The notes beneath the pieces were generated by a model. That model made no database searches and was not told where the DNA came from. It saw only the letters and a list, made by a program, of their open reading frames with translations. This document shows, in pieces, positions 38,315-46,894 of a stretch of 64,000 bases of DNA. Every line of letters starts with the position of its first letter. Position 1 is the stretch's first letter. The position numbers and the translations under genes were made by a program. This DNA comes from G965247775 sp965247775 (GTDB lineage: Bacteria; Chloroflexota; Dehalococcoidia; Bin125), in assembly GCA_965247775.1 (NCBI GenBank), contig OZ252031.1, forward strand, positions 1,922,001-1,986,000, written 5' to 3'.

Positions 38315-40189
38315 TCATTGGTCCGTTCGGTACACGTAGCGGATGTCCCAGAGCGCGTACAGGGTGGGCGTCATGTTGCCGAAGACGTTTCGGACCGCGC
38401 TCAGCCGCTCGGAAAGTGTCGTGTAAATGACCGGCACGTTCTCGGCGGCGATTTCCTGGGCGCGATGATAGAGCGCCACGCGTTTGTCGCGGTCCAACTC
38501 CTGATTGGCCATGACGTACAGGGCGTCAATCTCGGCTTCCCATTCCGTCGCCGGCTGAGGCTGATTCGGGTGCCACAGGTGCAGATCCTCGCTGCTGTGC
38601 CAGAACCCGATGCCGCTGTACGGATCCGATCCGCCGGTGAAGCCGATGACCATCGCCTCCCAATCGTAGGACTCGGTCAACTGGGAGACGAGCGCACCGA
38701 ACTCGACCGGCATGTAGTCCGCCTTGACCCCGATCTTCCTGAGCCCCTCCTGGAGTCGCAGCGTGACCTTTTCGCGCACGGTGTTGTCGCTGTTGGTCAC
38801 GAGCGAGAACTCGATCTCGTTGCTCGCGCCATCTTCGCGTATCCCATCCCCGTCGGTATCCATCCAGCCAATGCTGTCGAGGATCTGGTTGGCTGTGTCG
38901 ACGTCGTACGCGTACCTGCGGACATTGGGGTTGTGGAAGTCGCCCGCGGCCGGGCTGATGGGCGACCACTGCGAGTAGCCGAGCCCGTCCTGGATGTCCC
39001 GGATGATCGCGTCCTTGTCGACGCTGTGCGCGACGGCCTGGCGGAACTGTGTGTTCCGGAACCACTCCAGCTTCTCCGGTGTGAGATAGGGCTCACCGGT
39101 GCCCGGGTGACTGCCGGGGTTCATGTTGAACCCCAGAAACGTCGTTCCGAACGTGGGACCTCGTCGATAGATCGTGAAGTTTTCGTCCTCCTGCAGCGGT
39201 TCGAGGATCGCGAACTCCTCGCCCAGGACGCCATGCGCATCCGTCTCTCCCGCCCGGAATTTGGCGAGCTCCGCCTCCAGGTCCGGCACGATCTCGTACA
39301 TCACCCTGTCCAAGTACGGCAGGCTGCTGCCTGCGTCGTCCTTGAGCCAGTAGCTCGGGTTGCGCTGTAGTCGTAAGCGTTGGCCGCGTTCCCAGAACTC
39401 GATGGTGAAGGGACCAGTGCCGATGACCTCGGCCGGGTCCGTATCGATGTCCCATGTCGAGGCAAACGTACCGTCATCCACGTGCGGCTCGAGGATGTGC
39501 TTGGGGTAGATCGCAGTGCCCATGGAGCGGAGGAACGGTGCGAAGGGCACTGGCAGAACGAACCGGACCGTGTACTCGTCCAGCGCTGTGACGGTCATCT
39601 GCGCTTCTTGCCAGCCGCCGAACTCATCGTCCGGGAAACGGAAGGTGAACGTCGACCGGCTGCTGGCCGAGATATCGTCGTTGTAGATGATCCGGTTGAA
39701 GGTGAAGTCCACGTCGTGGGCAGTGAAGCCCTGCCCATCGTGCCAGGTGACGTCTTCGCGCAGGTGGAAGGTCCAGGTCAGACCGTCATCCGAATGTTCC
39801 CAGGACTCCGCCAACGCAGGCTCGACCTGATCCGTCAGCCAGGAGGTCTCAGTCAGGCCTTCGAACAGGTAGCTCAGGATGTTCGACGATGGGGCGTCGT
39901 TCGCAATGGCCAGATTCAACGTCAGTGGTTCGCCGATCGTCGAGAGCGTCAGCGTCCCGCCCGCTTGCCCAGTGGCGTACTCGAACGCCTCGGCATTCTC
40001 TCGGAGTTGGTCAACGATTGTGCTGTCGGCGGGCGCGGGCGCGGCGGCGGGCGCGGGCGCGGGCGTGGCGGCGGGTGTGCGCTCAATGTTGTCCGAGCAG
40101 GCGAGCGCTACGAGCACGCCTGAGCCGACAAGGAGAGCGAGAAGCCACCGATTTGGCTGCGGCCGTGCCCGCATCAGATCAACCGTCAT
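38315..40189 (-). CDS. Peptide/opine-type ABC transporter binding lipoprotein (SBP_bac_5)
   Basis: The 624-residue product has a signal peptide with lipobox LVALACSD (Cys near residue 27), then an Ala/Pro linker and the SBP_bac_5 core: GGTLTLSTIGEPLTLNLAIA, LAESWEHSDDGLTWTFHLRE, VTWHDGQGFTAHDVDFTFNR. The last is the family signature. The ATG at 40189 has GGAGGGG just upstream. These large lipoproteins capture peptides, opines or glycosides for Dpp/Opp-type importers. No permease genes adjoin it; only binding-protein scraps and an integrase remnant lie upstream. It appears intact. Confidence 0.9.
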   Translation of the reverse strand: MTVDLMRARPQPNRWLLALLVGSGVLVALACSDNIERTPAATPAPAPAAAPAPADSTIVDQLRENAEAFEYATGQAGGTLTLSTIGEPLTLNLAIANDAPSSNILSYLFEGLTETSWLTDQVEPALAESWEHSDDGLTWTFHLREDVTWHDGQGFTAHDVDFTFNRIIYNDDISASSRSTFTFRFPDDEFGGWQEAQMTVTALDEYTVRFVLPVPFAPFLRSMGTAIYPKHILEPHVDDGTFASTWDIDTDPAEVIGTGPFTIEFWERGQRLRLQRNPSYWLKDDAGSSLPYLDRVMYEIVPDLEAELAKFRAGETDAHGVLGEEFAILEPLQEDENFTIYRRGPTFGTTFLGFNMNPGSHPGTGEPYLTPEKLEWFRNTQFRQAVAHSVDKDAIIRDIQDGLGYSQWSPISPAAGDFHNPNVRRYAYDVDTANQILDSIGWMDTDGDGIREDGASNEIEFSLVTNSDNTVREKVTLRLQEGLRKIGVKADYMPVEFGALVSQLTESYDWEAMVIGFTGGSDPYSGIGFWHSSEDLHLWHPNQPQPATEWEAEIDALYVMANQELDRDKRVALYHRAQEIAAENVPVIYTTLSERLSAVRNVFGNMTPTLYALWDIRYVYRTDQ

Positions 40190-40362
40190 GTCCCCTCCGA
40201 ACATGTCACTGCCCCTGCACCGAGAGACCGAGCGGCGAGGCCCAGGTCATCGACAGCATCAACGGCAAGACAACGGCTTAGACGGGCACGCCGGCCCGCC
40301 ACGGCGAGTGTACGTCTCCCGTGTTCAGGGCACCACATCCTCAGGCCCAACCTGCGCTCCGG

Positions 40363-40529
40363 CTAGCCGCACTGGGTCAGATCCACCTCGATGGCTCGCG
40401 TGATCCCTAGGTTCCCGTTCTCGAAACGGAAGACCCCGTAGGATCCGACCGTGGGATCGCCCGCGGCGTGGAGATTCAGTGGGCCGCTCACGCCCACGTC
40501 GTCGATGTCTTGGCCGTCGGCGCTGCGGT
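40363..40529 (-). pseudogene. C-terminal scrap of a LivK-type binding protein
   Basis: The frame ends NRSADGQDIDDVGVSGPLNL, then a GDPTVGSYGVFRF segment and the terminal TQCG. Similar wording occurs at the C-terminus of branched-chain amino-acid binding proteins (VSGPLxFxAAGDP). The rest of the gene is gone. It abuts the end of the integrase remnant, so the break is an insertion or recombination scar. Confidence 0.55.
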
Positions 40530-40915
40530 TCAGGAACGGAGAAAGCGCGCCGCGGGACTGAACCCGGCATGCGCGTCCGCGGCCGTCGCCGCGTCGTCGA
40601 TCGCCGAGTAGCGTCGACCATCGCCGAGGTGGAGTGCCCGAGAAGGTACTGGAGGTCCAGCTCCCGCGCGTGGTTCTCGATCGCCCAGGTGGCCAAGGTG
40701 TGCCGGAAGCGATGGGGGGTTGGCGTGCACGCCGGCCCGCTGCCCGAGCCGTCCGAAGAGGGTCCCTAACAGGTACTTGTTCATCGGGCGCCGCGGCTCC
40801 CCCCAGCGCGAGATGGTCAAAAACAGCGGCCCGGCTTCCTCCCCGCGGAACTCCTCGGCGTAGTCGCGAAGCGCGGCTTCCGGGCGCGCTGGCACCGACC
40901 AACGCGACCTGTTTT
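40530..40915 (-). pseudogene. Tyrosine recombinase/integrase C-terminus, frameshifted
   Basis: From the right: PLFLTISRWGEPRRPMNKYL, then, after removing one C from a six-C run near 40722, NPHRFRHTLATWAIENHARE and DLQYLLGHSTSAMV. Another frame change gives RRYSAIDD with the catalytic tyrosine before the stop at 40530. Box II (HRFRH) and the Tyr are both recognisable. The N-terminal half is lost at about 40915, where a truncated deoxyribosyltransferase gene begins on the other strand. It is a likely relic of an integrated element. Confidence 0.78.
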
Positions 40916-41228
40916 TGCTTGGGCCTACCGCATTGGGCAGGCGGACTGTCGCGACGTGCGGGCGGCGGATGCGATCTTCGCGGTCGCCAACGGGGTCCCG
41001 CCCGACGAGGGGGTCATGGTGGAGCTGGGCATGGCCATCGCCTTGGGCAAGCCGGCGTTCCTGTTCCGCGACGACTGCCGCCGCGCCACCGACAGCGAAG
41101 ATTATCCCCTCAACCTGATGCTGTTCAGCGGGCTCCCGCGCGCGGGGTGGCAGGACGGCTACTACGAGTCCCTGGCCGAACTGGCCGCCCCCGACAAGGG
41201 CCTCGCGCACTGGGCACGCGGCGGCTGA
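40908..41228 (+). pseudogene. Nucleoside 2-deoxyribosyltransferase-like, 5'-truncated
   Basis: About 105 codons remain: AYRIGQADCRDVRAADAIFA, then the family core NGVPPDEGVMVELGMAIALG with the active-site Glu in DEGVMVELG, and KPAFLFRDD, LNLMLFSGLP. The first third, including the substrate-binding loop, is missing at the junction with the integrase remnant. No start codon with a ribosome site is found before 40956. Members swap nucleobases or hydrolyse nucleotides. It could be translated from an internal GTG but would lack part of the fold. Confidence 0.72.
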
Positions 41229-41556
41229 CCCCACCGGTGGCCGGGCGACGGGGTCGGTCCGGGCGAGGCCGAGACCGTGCGGCCGTGCGGCAGCGGCGGC
41301 AGGAGGCGTCCGATCCTGACCCGCGTGGCGGGGCGCCGCATCGGATGTGGGCGGGGGCCCGGCGGGCGGGGGCCCGAGGGAGACCCCGTGAGGCCGGCCG
41401 GGAGCACGCGAGTGGTCGAGAGCGAGCGGGAGGTGGTGGGCGCTCGTCTCGCGTCGCGTGGGTTATGGTGCCCATGACGGGAGCCGGGGAGTCTGGGCGG
41501 ACCGTAGTCTGGTCCAGACCGTGGGACAGGCCGGAACGGGTGAAGAAGAGGCGGCG

Positions 41557-42336
41557 ATGCTGGGCGACGAACGGGTGCTGACGACCGCGGTGGGGGCATG
41601 GCGGCGGGTGTGGGACGACACCGGCTGGCGCTTCGCGGTGATCGCGGCGGTGCTGATTTTCGTGCTCGAAACCACCGTCGAGATCGTCGGGCTGCAGCAG
41701 GGCAACGCCTGGTGGGCGGCGCAAATGCTCACGATCGTCGTCGTCGCGCGATCGCTGGCGAGGCGGCCGGTGCGCGGCACGCTGACCGACACGGAGAACC
41801 TGACCGTGGTCCTCGCGGTCGTCGGGTTGCTGATGGCCGAAGGGGTGCTGGCCTATACGACGGTGGTGGACCACTTGGGGGCCGAGCCGATCTTCTGGCC
41901 GATCTCCGTGCTGCTGGTGTTGACGGTGCTGGCCGCGCGGATCGCGGCGCCGTACGTGACGCGTCCGCTGAATGCGTGGTTGCTCATCTACGCCGTTCTG
42001 AACTTCTGGCTGCATGTAACGATGTGGACGTCGGACCTGTCGTTCGCGGAGTCGCCGTTTACGTGGGCATTGGCTCTGACGTCGCTCGCGTTGATCGCGC
42101 GCTGGATCGCCGGGCGTGGGTTCGCTGGGCCGATGCTGAGCCCCCGCAACGTGACGGTGGGGGTCTATGTGTATCTGCTCTGGTGGCTTGAATACGGCAT
42201 CAACGAGAGCGGGATTGGGATGGACCCGTGGGGGACCCAAGAGCTGTATTGGCCCTGGATCCTGGCGACGCTGGGTCTGGCGCTCGGGGTGCGGATCGTT
42301 GCCCCCCCGCTCGCGGCGCGGGTGCGCGGGGACTAG
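41557..42336 (+). CDS. Integral membrane protein of unknown function (about seven helices)
   Basis: A 259-residue protein with hydrophobic segments at about 24-44, 51-66, 80-100, 108-130, 138-156, 160-178 and 232-250. An aromatic loop LLWWLEYGIN lies near residue 210. No motif of a known family was recognised. The ATG at 41557 follows an A/G-rich GAAGAAGAGG stretch. It seems intact and lies between truncated genes, so it may be a cargo gene or an old resident. Codon use and GC content resemble the flanking core genes. Confidence 0.55.
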   Translation: MLGDERVLTTAVGAWRRVWDDTGWRFAVIAAVLIFVLETTVEIVGLQQGNAWWAAQMLTIVVVARSLARRPVRGTLTDTENLTVVLAVVGLLMAEGVLAYTTVVDHLGAEPIFWPISVLLVLTVLAARIAAPYVTRPLNAWLLIYAVLNFWLHVTMWTSDLSFAESPFTWALALTSLALIARWIAGRGFAGPMLSPRNVTVGVYVYLLWWLEYGINESGIGMDPWGTQELYWPWILATLGLALGVRIVAPPLAARVRGD

Positions 42337-42394
42337 CGGCGGCGTGCGCGCGATCGAGCCGGCCTTCCGTTCGCAGGTCACGGCCGAACATCCA

Positions 42395-42817
42395 CCCGCG
42401 CGGAAGCTGCTGCCGCGTCGGGATCGTGGGTTTGGGAAGCGTGGGAAGTCTCGTCGCCGAAGCCCTGAGCCGTGCCGGGCTACGGCATCTGACGTACATC
42501 GACTCCGACAAGCTCGAGGCCAGGAACCTGGACCGGACAATCGGGGCCTACGACGCCGATGTTGCAGCGAGCCTCTCGAAGGCGCAGGTAGCAGCTCGCA
42601 GCACGCGCCGCAGTTCCACCGCCGCGAGGCTCGACCTGCGCGTGGTCCCACGCATCGTGCTCAGCCCCGAAGGGCTCGCGGCCGCGCTCGACTGCGACGT
42701 GCTCGTGTGCTGCGTCGATCGGCCATGGCCGCAGCATTTGTTGAATGCCGTGGCCGATAGCCATCTCATTCCCGTCATCGACGGCGGAATCATGGTGCAG
42801 GTGCTGCGCAGCGAGGC
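42395..42817 (+). pseudogene. ThiF/E1-like adenylyltransferase fragment
   Basis: The frame shows the E1 dinucleotide-binding loop VGLGSVGSLVAEALSRAGL, then TYIDSDKLEARNLDR (the conserved D...N-x-D/N-R), VLVCCVDRPWPQHLLN and HLIPVIDGGI. This is the core of ThiF-family enzymes that adenylate the C-terminus of ubiquitin-like proteins. The N-terminus lacks a plausible start. The C-terminal half is abruptly replaced at 42818 by repeat copy C. Such genes occur in CBASS-like and other defence clusters, but no partner is recognisable here. Confidence 0.7.
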
Positions 42818-43080
42818 GGACCGCGGCCCCGACTGTCCTGCGCCTCGGCAACACCCTCGCCTCTCTCGACCCTCGCGGTGGCGCGGAGACGCGCCTCATC
42901 GACGCGATGCGCCAAGCGGCGCCGTGACCCCCGACGACGACCCCGGCGGCATCCCCATCTCCCATGACGCCTGCCGGGATGTGCTCCCCGCCCCTGGTGG
43001 CCGCGCGGATCGACCTCCCCGGCGCGTCGGGGGGGGAGCGGGGTCAAGAGTTCACCAGGGTGCCGGGGGCCAGGAAACCC
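42818..43080 (+). repeat. Long direct repeat, copy C (partial)
   Basis: About 260 bp matching the first half of copies A (from about 30707) and B. The match runs to GGCCAGGAAACCC near 43080, with a short divergent patch (CAAGAGTTCACCAGG) just before. Its left edge cuts the ThiF-like gene in mid-frame, so this copy arrived by insertion or recombination. There is no nearby transposase. Confidence 0.8.
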
Positions 43081-44151
43081 TCGCTCTCTCTTTTTCGGCC
43101 GGACTGCGCAAAGGTCCGTGGTCCAGCGTGGAGGCTGGAAGCGAGTGAAACGGAGGGGTCGACCACCACGTCTCGAGTGCCGACTTCCGTTTTGAGAACC
43201 GGTCGGCCCGACGCGGCTCTTGGGTGTGGTCGTCGTGGAAGAACCGGCTTTCCAGGAAGTCAAGGAAGGAAGGGAGTCTTCTTCGAGATCGAACTCTCCG
43301 CCGACCAGAAGGTGATCCAGCTGATGGGCGGCCAGAGCTACAGTGCTCATCCTCCTCAGCGAGTACGAGCGATCTCGATCCGGAAGGGGAGACCGTCGTT
43401 CCTCACCACTGGACGAACATCGGGATCAATGTACCAAAACGACCAAAATGCCAGGGTGCCGTTCGCCTTGACTCTTCGTCTTCCTGGATGACATGCGCCG
43501 ACCGGCTTCCTCGGTGGGCGGGTCGGCTGCACTGGTGGCTGGGCATTGCGAGGACGCTGGGGGCTGTCCGAAACCTTGGGGTGCGATAGCGCTGGAAGAT
43601 GGCCGCCGCCACAATTTTCTCGCGACAAAATGAAGACCTCTTTTCTGAGGAACGCTGGCGCGCCCGTTCCGGACGAGCAGCAGATGCCACGTTCCTGCTG
43701 GATATCTCGAGATTTCCTCGCATCCGCCTTGCTCGCGGAACACACACATAACGCGCCGATGGCACGCTTCGTGTCTGCACGGGACGCCCCAGGCCCGGCC
43801 GCGACGACCCACCGGCCGCTCTTCCTGTCGCGGCCAGCAGCAACCCGCAGCGAGTAGCGACCCCGACCCGCCGCACGCCCCGCGCCGTTGGTGCTCCGAA
43901 CACGGGAAGAGCCGGTGGAGCGCTGGCCTATCGGACCCGGTGCTTCAGCAGGAGGGCAACGCGGACGGAGATATCGATGGTCCCGCCGCCCCAACCGCAG
44001 ACAGCTGCTCGACCAGCCTCTCCACCCCCAAGCACCTGCACGGCCGCGACCACCACTCGTTGCGGGGATCTAGCGGCTTGAATCGCCCAGCCTACCGGCC
44101 GCGCTGGACACCTCAGACCTCGTCGCGCGGCACCACCCTACCTAGCTACGC
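43081..44151. other. About 1 kb without a supported gene
   Basis: Several frames of 60-200 codons occur on both strands here, but none shows a recognisable domain, start site or coherent composition. A 90-bp segment at 43432-43525 recurs in diverged form at 46744-46838. Base composition is lower in GC than the flanks. Confidence 0.5.
43432..43525 (+). repeat. Diverged direct repeat, left copy
   Basis: Starts CCAAAACGACCAAA, then CAGGGTGCCGTTC, CTTGAC and GGATGAC at matching spacing with 46744-46838. I estimate roughly three of four bases identical. It flanks, with its partner, the IS5 element and the HEPN/MNT pair. Confidence 0.55.
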
Positions 44152-44155
44152 CTAG
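44152..44155. repeat. CTAG target-site duplication, left
   Basis: CTAG directly precedes the left terminal inverted repeat CAGGGTGCTGA of the IS5-family element and recurs at 45445-45448 after the right end. Four-base CTAG targets are usual for IS5-group elements. Confidence 0.65.
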
Positions 44156-44207
44156 CAGGGTGCTGAGAAAGGGTTGAACTGGGAACATGGGGACACGGAG
44201 GTTCCCC

Positions 44208-45290
44208 ATGCGCGGTGAGCGAGAGCGGCAGGCCAACATCATGCTGGCGGTGACGCCGGAGACGTTCGTCCGGGAGGACCACCCCCTGCGCCGCATCAAG
44301 GCGCTCGTGGACGAGTGTCTGCAGCAACTCTCGCCACGCTTCGAGGCGATGTACGCCAAGCGGGGGCGACCCTTGATTCCGCCCGAGCACCTGCTCAAGG
44401 CGTCCCTCCTGATCGCCCTCTACTCCGTCCGCAGCGAGCGCCAGTTCTGCGAGCAACTGCGCTACAACCTGCTCTTCAAGTGGTTCCTCGACCTCAACGT
44501 CGACGAGGAGCCCTTTGACGCCTCCAGCTTCTCCAAGAATCGCGAGCGCCTGCTGGAAGCGGGCGTGGCGCGCGCCTTCCTCGGCGAGGTGGTGGCCGAG
44601 GCGGGTCGCCGGCGGCTGCTCTCGGAGGAGCACTTCAGCATGGACGGGACGCTGTTGGAAGCGTGGGCCTCGCTCAAGCGCTCCCGTCCGCGGGACGAGC
44701 AGGAGCCGCCGGCGGGGACAGGCGGGCGCAATACGGAGGTGGACTTCCGGGGGCAGCGACGGAGCCGCGAGACGCACGTCTCGCGCACGGACGCGGAGGC
44801 GCGGCTCTACCGCAAGGGGCCGCAGCAGGAGGCGAAGCTGAGCTGCCTGGGGCACGTGCTCAGCGAGAACCGGCACGGGCTGGCGGTGGACGTGGAGCTG
44901 AGCGAGGCGCACGGCTACGGCGAGCGGGAGGCGGCCCTTGCGATGCTGGCGCGGAGCGTGCGCGGTCGCGCCACGCTGGGGGCGGACCGGGCCTACGACA
45001 CGCGCGACTTCGTGGCGGCCGTGCGCGCCGGTGGGGTGACGCCGCACGTAGCCCGCACCGAGCGCGGGCGGCGCAGCGCCATCGACAGGCGCACGACGCG
45101 GCACCCCGGCTACGGGCGGAGTCTGCGGCGGCGCAAGCTGGTGGAGGAGGTCTTCGGCTGGCTGAAGACGGTGGGAAGGGGACGCAAGCTGCGCTACATC
45201 GGGCGGCGGCGCAATCGCGCGTGGCTGGAGCTAACCGCAGCGGCGTACAACTTGGTGCGCCTCTCGCGGTTGGAGCCGGTCCCGCTGTAG
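44208..45290 (+). CDS. IS5-family transposase
   Basis: The 360-residue protein has the DUF772 N-terminal domain (HPLRRIKALVDECLQQLSPR, FDASSFSKNRERLLE) and the DDE nuclease of IS5-type enzymes. The first Asp is in FSMDGTLLEAWASLK, the second in TLGADRAYDTRDFV, and the Glu in KLVEEVFGWLKTVG. A linker with RNTEVDFRGQRRS is typical of this subgroup. I chose ATG 44208 since GGAGG lies six bases upstream; another in-frame ATG at 44187 lacks a site. All three catalytic acids are in one frame, so it should be active. Confidence 0.92.
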   Translation: MRGERERQANIMLAVTPETFVREDHPLRRIKALVDECLQQLSPRFEAMYAKRGRPLIPPEHLLKASLLIALYSVRSERQFCEQLRYNLLFKWFLDLNVDEEPFDASSFSKNRERLLEAGVARAFLGEVVAEAGRRRLLSEEHFSMDGTLLEAWASLKRSRPRDEQEPPAGTGGRNTEVDFRGQRRSRETHVSRTDAEARLYRKGPQQEAKLSCLGHVLSENRHGLAVDVELSEAHGYGEREAALAMLARSVRGRATLGADRAYDTRDFVAAVRAGGVTPHVARTERGRRSAIDRRTTRHPGYGRSLRRRKLVEEVFGWLKTVGRGRKLRYIGRRRNRAWLELTAAAYNLVRLSRLEPVPL

Positions 45291-45304
45291 GAGCAGTGTG
45301 CCCA

Positions 45305-45344
45305 CTCGCCCCTCCGGCACCCTCACAGGTGCCGGAGGGGCGAG
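45305..45344 (+). terminator. Perfect 17-bp hairpin after the transposase gene
   Basis: Arms CTCGCCCCTCCGGCACC at 45305-45321 and its exact complement at 45328-45344 surround a 6-base loop, starting 15 bp after the transposase stop. No T-run follows, so it may be a rho-independent-like block, an antisense barrier or a transposition-related hairpin. Confidence 0.5.
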
Positions 45345-45444
45345 GAACGGGCATCCCGAAGCCCCTGAACCCCTCGGCACGAACGCGGCGGCGGCGCCCA
45401 CCGGCGCTGCCGCCTCCGCCAAGAGCCCGTTCTTCAGCACCCTG

Positions 45445-45448
45445 CTAG
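45445..45448. repeat. CTAG target-site duplication, right
   Basis: CTAG immediately follows the right terminal inverted repeat of the IS5-family element, matching 44152-44155. Confidence 0.65.
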
Positions 45449-45590
45449 CGCGCCATCTGCAAAGGCTCTAGTGGCCTACTCCTAAGCCTCCGCTTCACGA
45501 ACAAGCTGACGAAGGCGGCGGTTCGGCCCAACCTTGGCCTGTTGCCTTCTCCAACGGCCGCTGCACCTCCCTCAAGGGATCTGGTGGTTG

Positions 45591-46259
45591 CTATTCGTAC
45601 CGATGTGTCAGAGCGCTAGCAAGGCGGTCAGCCAAAGTCTGCTCACCGATAATGCGCAACTGATCCACGAGTTCAGGACGCGACTTCGGGAAAACGTCAG
45701 CCTTGCTCAGCGCCGCACGGGCAAGCTGCGTCAGCATCGAAATCTGTAGCTCGGCAGCCGCGGAGCGATCACCGACCGCACACAACTCAGCGTAGAGTCG
45801 CTCCGCCTTGCGCGCCCGTTCCTTCGCTGTCTCAACCGACGGGAGTAAGAGGCGATCATTCCAGTCGGTATGTAACCTCGTCCACCAGCCATCACGCTCG
45901 AACAGGACACGGCCATACCGCACCGTCCACGACAGGTAGTCGTGGCCTTCCGCCAGCTTGTGGGAGACGCTACTGGCCTCGTACTGCCGCAGATCTATCG
46001 AAATCGGAGGTCGTGGCAGGGCGGGACGACATTGCTTGTACACTAGGACGAGGTCGAGGTCATCGCTAGACTCGACATCGCGCACGGAGGAGCCGGAAGC
46101 AACAAACGCCACGATCACCGGATTCCGGCTCACCTCTTCGACAACATTGTGTGTCCAAGTTCGCGCCGTCTCGTCCGGCCACAAGCGGACCGCATCAAGC
46201 CAGCGGTCCGGTGGCTGCGACGGGTGTCTTTCCCGCTCCTTCGTGAGCCGCTGTGTCAT
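45591..46259 (-). CDS. MNT-type nucleotidyltransferase (antitoxin-like)
   Basis: A 222-residue protein with the minimal nucleotidyltransferase motif FVASGSSVRDVESSDDLDLV near residue 55: GS, then Asp-x-Asp, as in MntA enzymes. A downstream helical half (SWTVRYGRVLFERDGWW, then a leucine-rich C-terminus) resembles larger MNT proteins with an added HEPN-like helical domain. Its ATG overlaps the stop of the upstream HEPN gene as ATGA, so the two are translated together. In known pairs, MNT adds AMP to the HEPN toxin to silence it. It may be a toxin-antitoxin or phage-defence module. Confidence 0.8.
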   Translation of the reverse strand: MTQRLTKERERHPSQPPDRWLDAVRLWPDETARTWTHNVVEEVSRNPVIVAFVASGSSVRDVESSDDLDLVLVYKQCRPALPRPPISIDLRQYEASSVSHKLAEGHDYLSWTVRYGRVLFERDGWWTRLHTDWNDRLLLPSVETAKERARKAERLYAELCAVGDRSAAAELQISMLTQLARAALSKADVFPKSRPELVDQLRIIGEQTLADRLASALTHRYE

Positions 46260-46633
46260 AGCGCGAGTAACTCTCTCACGGATTGAACGTACCCCTCGAT
46301 CACCGTAGCGACATGCTCCGGGTCCAAGTCGCCTGGGGGCTCAGTATCTCCGTATGCCTCGTGCTTGCGCATCTCATTGAGATCGACGAGCAACTCGTCG
46401 ATGTTCGGCAAGTTGTGCTCGTTGGCGAGGTACTGGGCTGCTCTCCCTTTTTCGCGGTGATTCCTTGGACGCTTCCGCCCAAGATGCAAGGCTGCCGCGA
46501 CAATACACGCCTCGAGGCAGTAGAACCCGTAGGTCGAGAGATCGGTCCAGTCAGTCGGGTCGTCCCACGAGAACTGCACCCGTTCGAGATGGGAAAGCGC
46601 CAGCAGGAGGGAATCTTCTGCCGTCTGTTCCAT
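46256..46633 (-). CDS. HEPN-domain protein, partner of the MNT gene
   Basis: The 125-residue all-helical protein contains YGFYCLEACIVAAALHLG near its centre and the late segment DLNEMRKHEAYGD. That segment matches a HEPN subgroup whose helix ends in (N)xARKxxAYGD. HEPN toxins are usually RNases with an R-x4-6-H motif; the exact catalytic pair is not obvious here, so it could be a non-catalytic or divergent member. It is the first gene of a two-gene overlapping operon. A paralogous MNT gene at 18.2 kb is broken. Confidence 0.65.
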   Translation of the reverse strand: MEQTAEDSLLLALSHLERVQFSWDDPTDWTDLSTYGFYCLEACIVAAALHLGRKRPRNHREKGRAAQYLANEHNLPNIDELLVDLNEMRKHEAYGDTEPPGDLDPEHVATVIEGYVQSVRELLAL

Positions 46634-46743
46634 TCTGGCTCGCCTGTGTGCTGCCTTCCGATGAGACCATTGTCTGAAGCCTAGTCTAAAACTGCTCTCT
46701 CGCCCTAACGCCTATGGCTGCCACCGTGATACGAGATCACTGT

Positions 46744-46838
46744 TCCAAAACGACCAAAGGAGCAGGGTGCCGTTCTGCTTGACCGTGCACCTCTCGGGAT
46801 GACGTGCCATGCCCGCTTCCCGGTAGGTGACCCCAAGG
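46744..46838 (+). repeat. Diverged direct repeat, right copy
   Basis: Aligns with 43432-43525 over about 90 bp: shared CCAAAACGACCAAA, CAGGGTGCCGTTC, CTTGAC, GGATGAC and a GCTTCC near the end. The two copies flank the IS5 element and the HEPN/MNT pair in the same orientation. Confidence 0.55.
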
Positions 46839-46894
46839 CCTTATTGTTCGATATCAAGGAGGCTCCGGCCGGATCACCATCTTGGGCCGGTCGC

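Larger units (their letters stand above)
44156..45444 (+). mobile_element. Intact IS5-family insertion sequence, 1289 bp
   Basis: Terminal inverted repeats CAGGGTGCTGA(GA/AG)AA(A/C)GGG occupy 44156-44173 and, inverted, 45426-45444. CTAG is duplicated on both sides. One full-length transposase gene fills the centre, and a 17-bp perfect hairpin sits after it. It is the only complete mobile element in the window, so it is likely a recent arrival in an already decayed region. Confidence 0.85.

Noticed and set aside
43403..43432. Minus-strand IPMFVQW peptide resembling the DnaN C-terminus
   Set aside because: Only seven residues match and no other clamp sequence is nearby.
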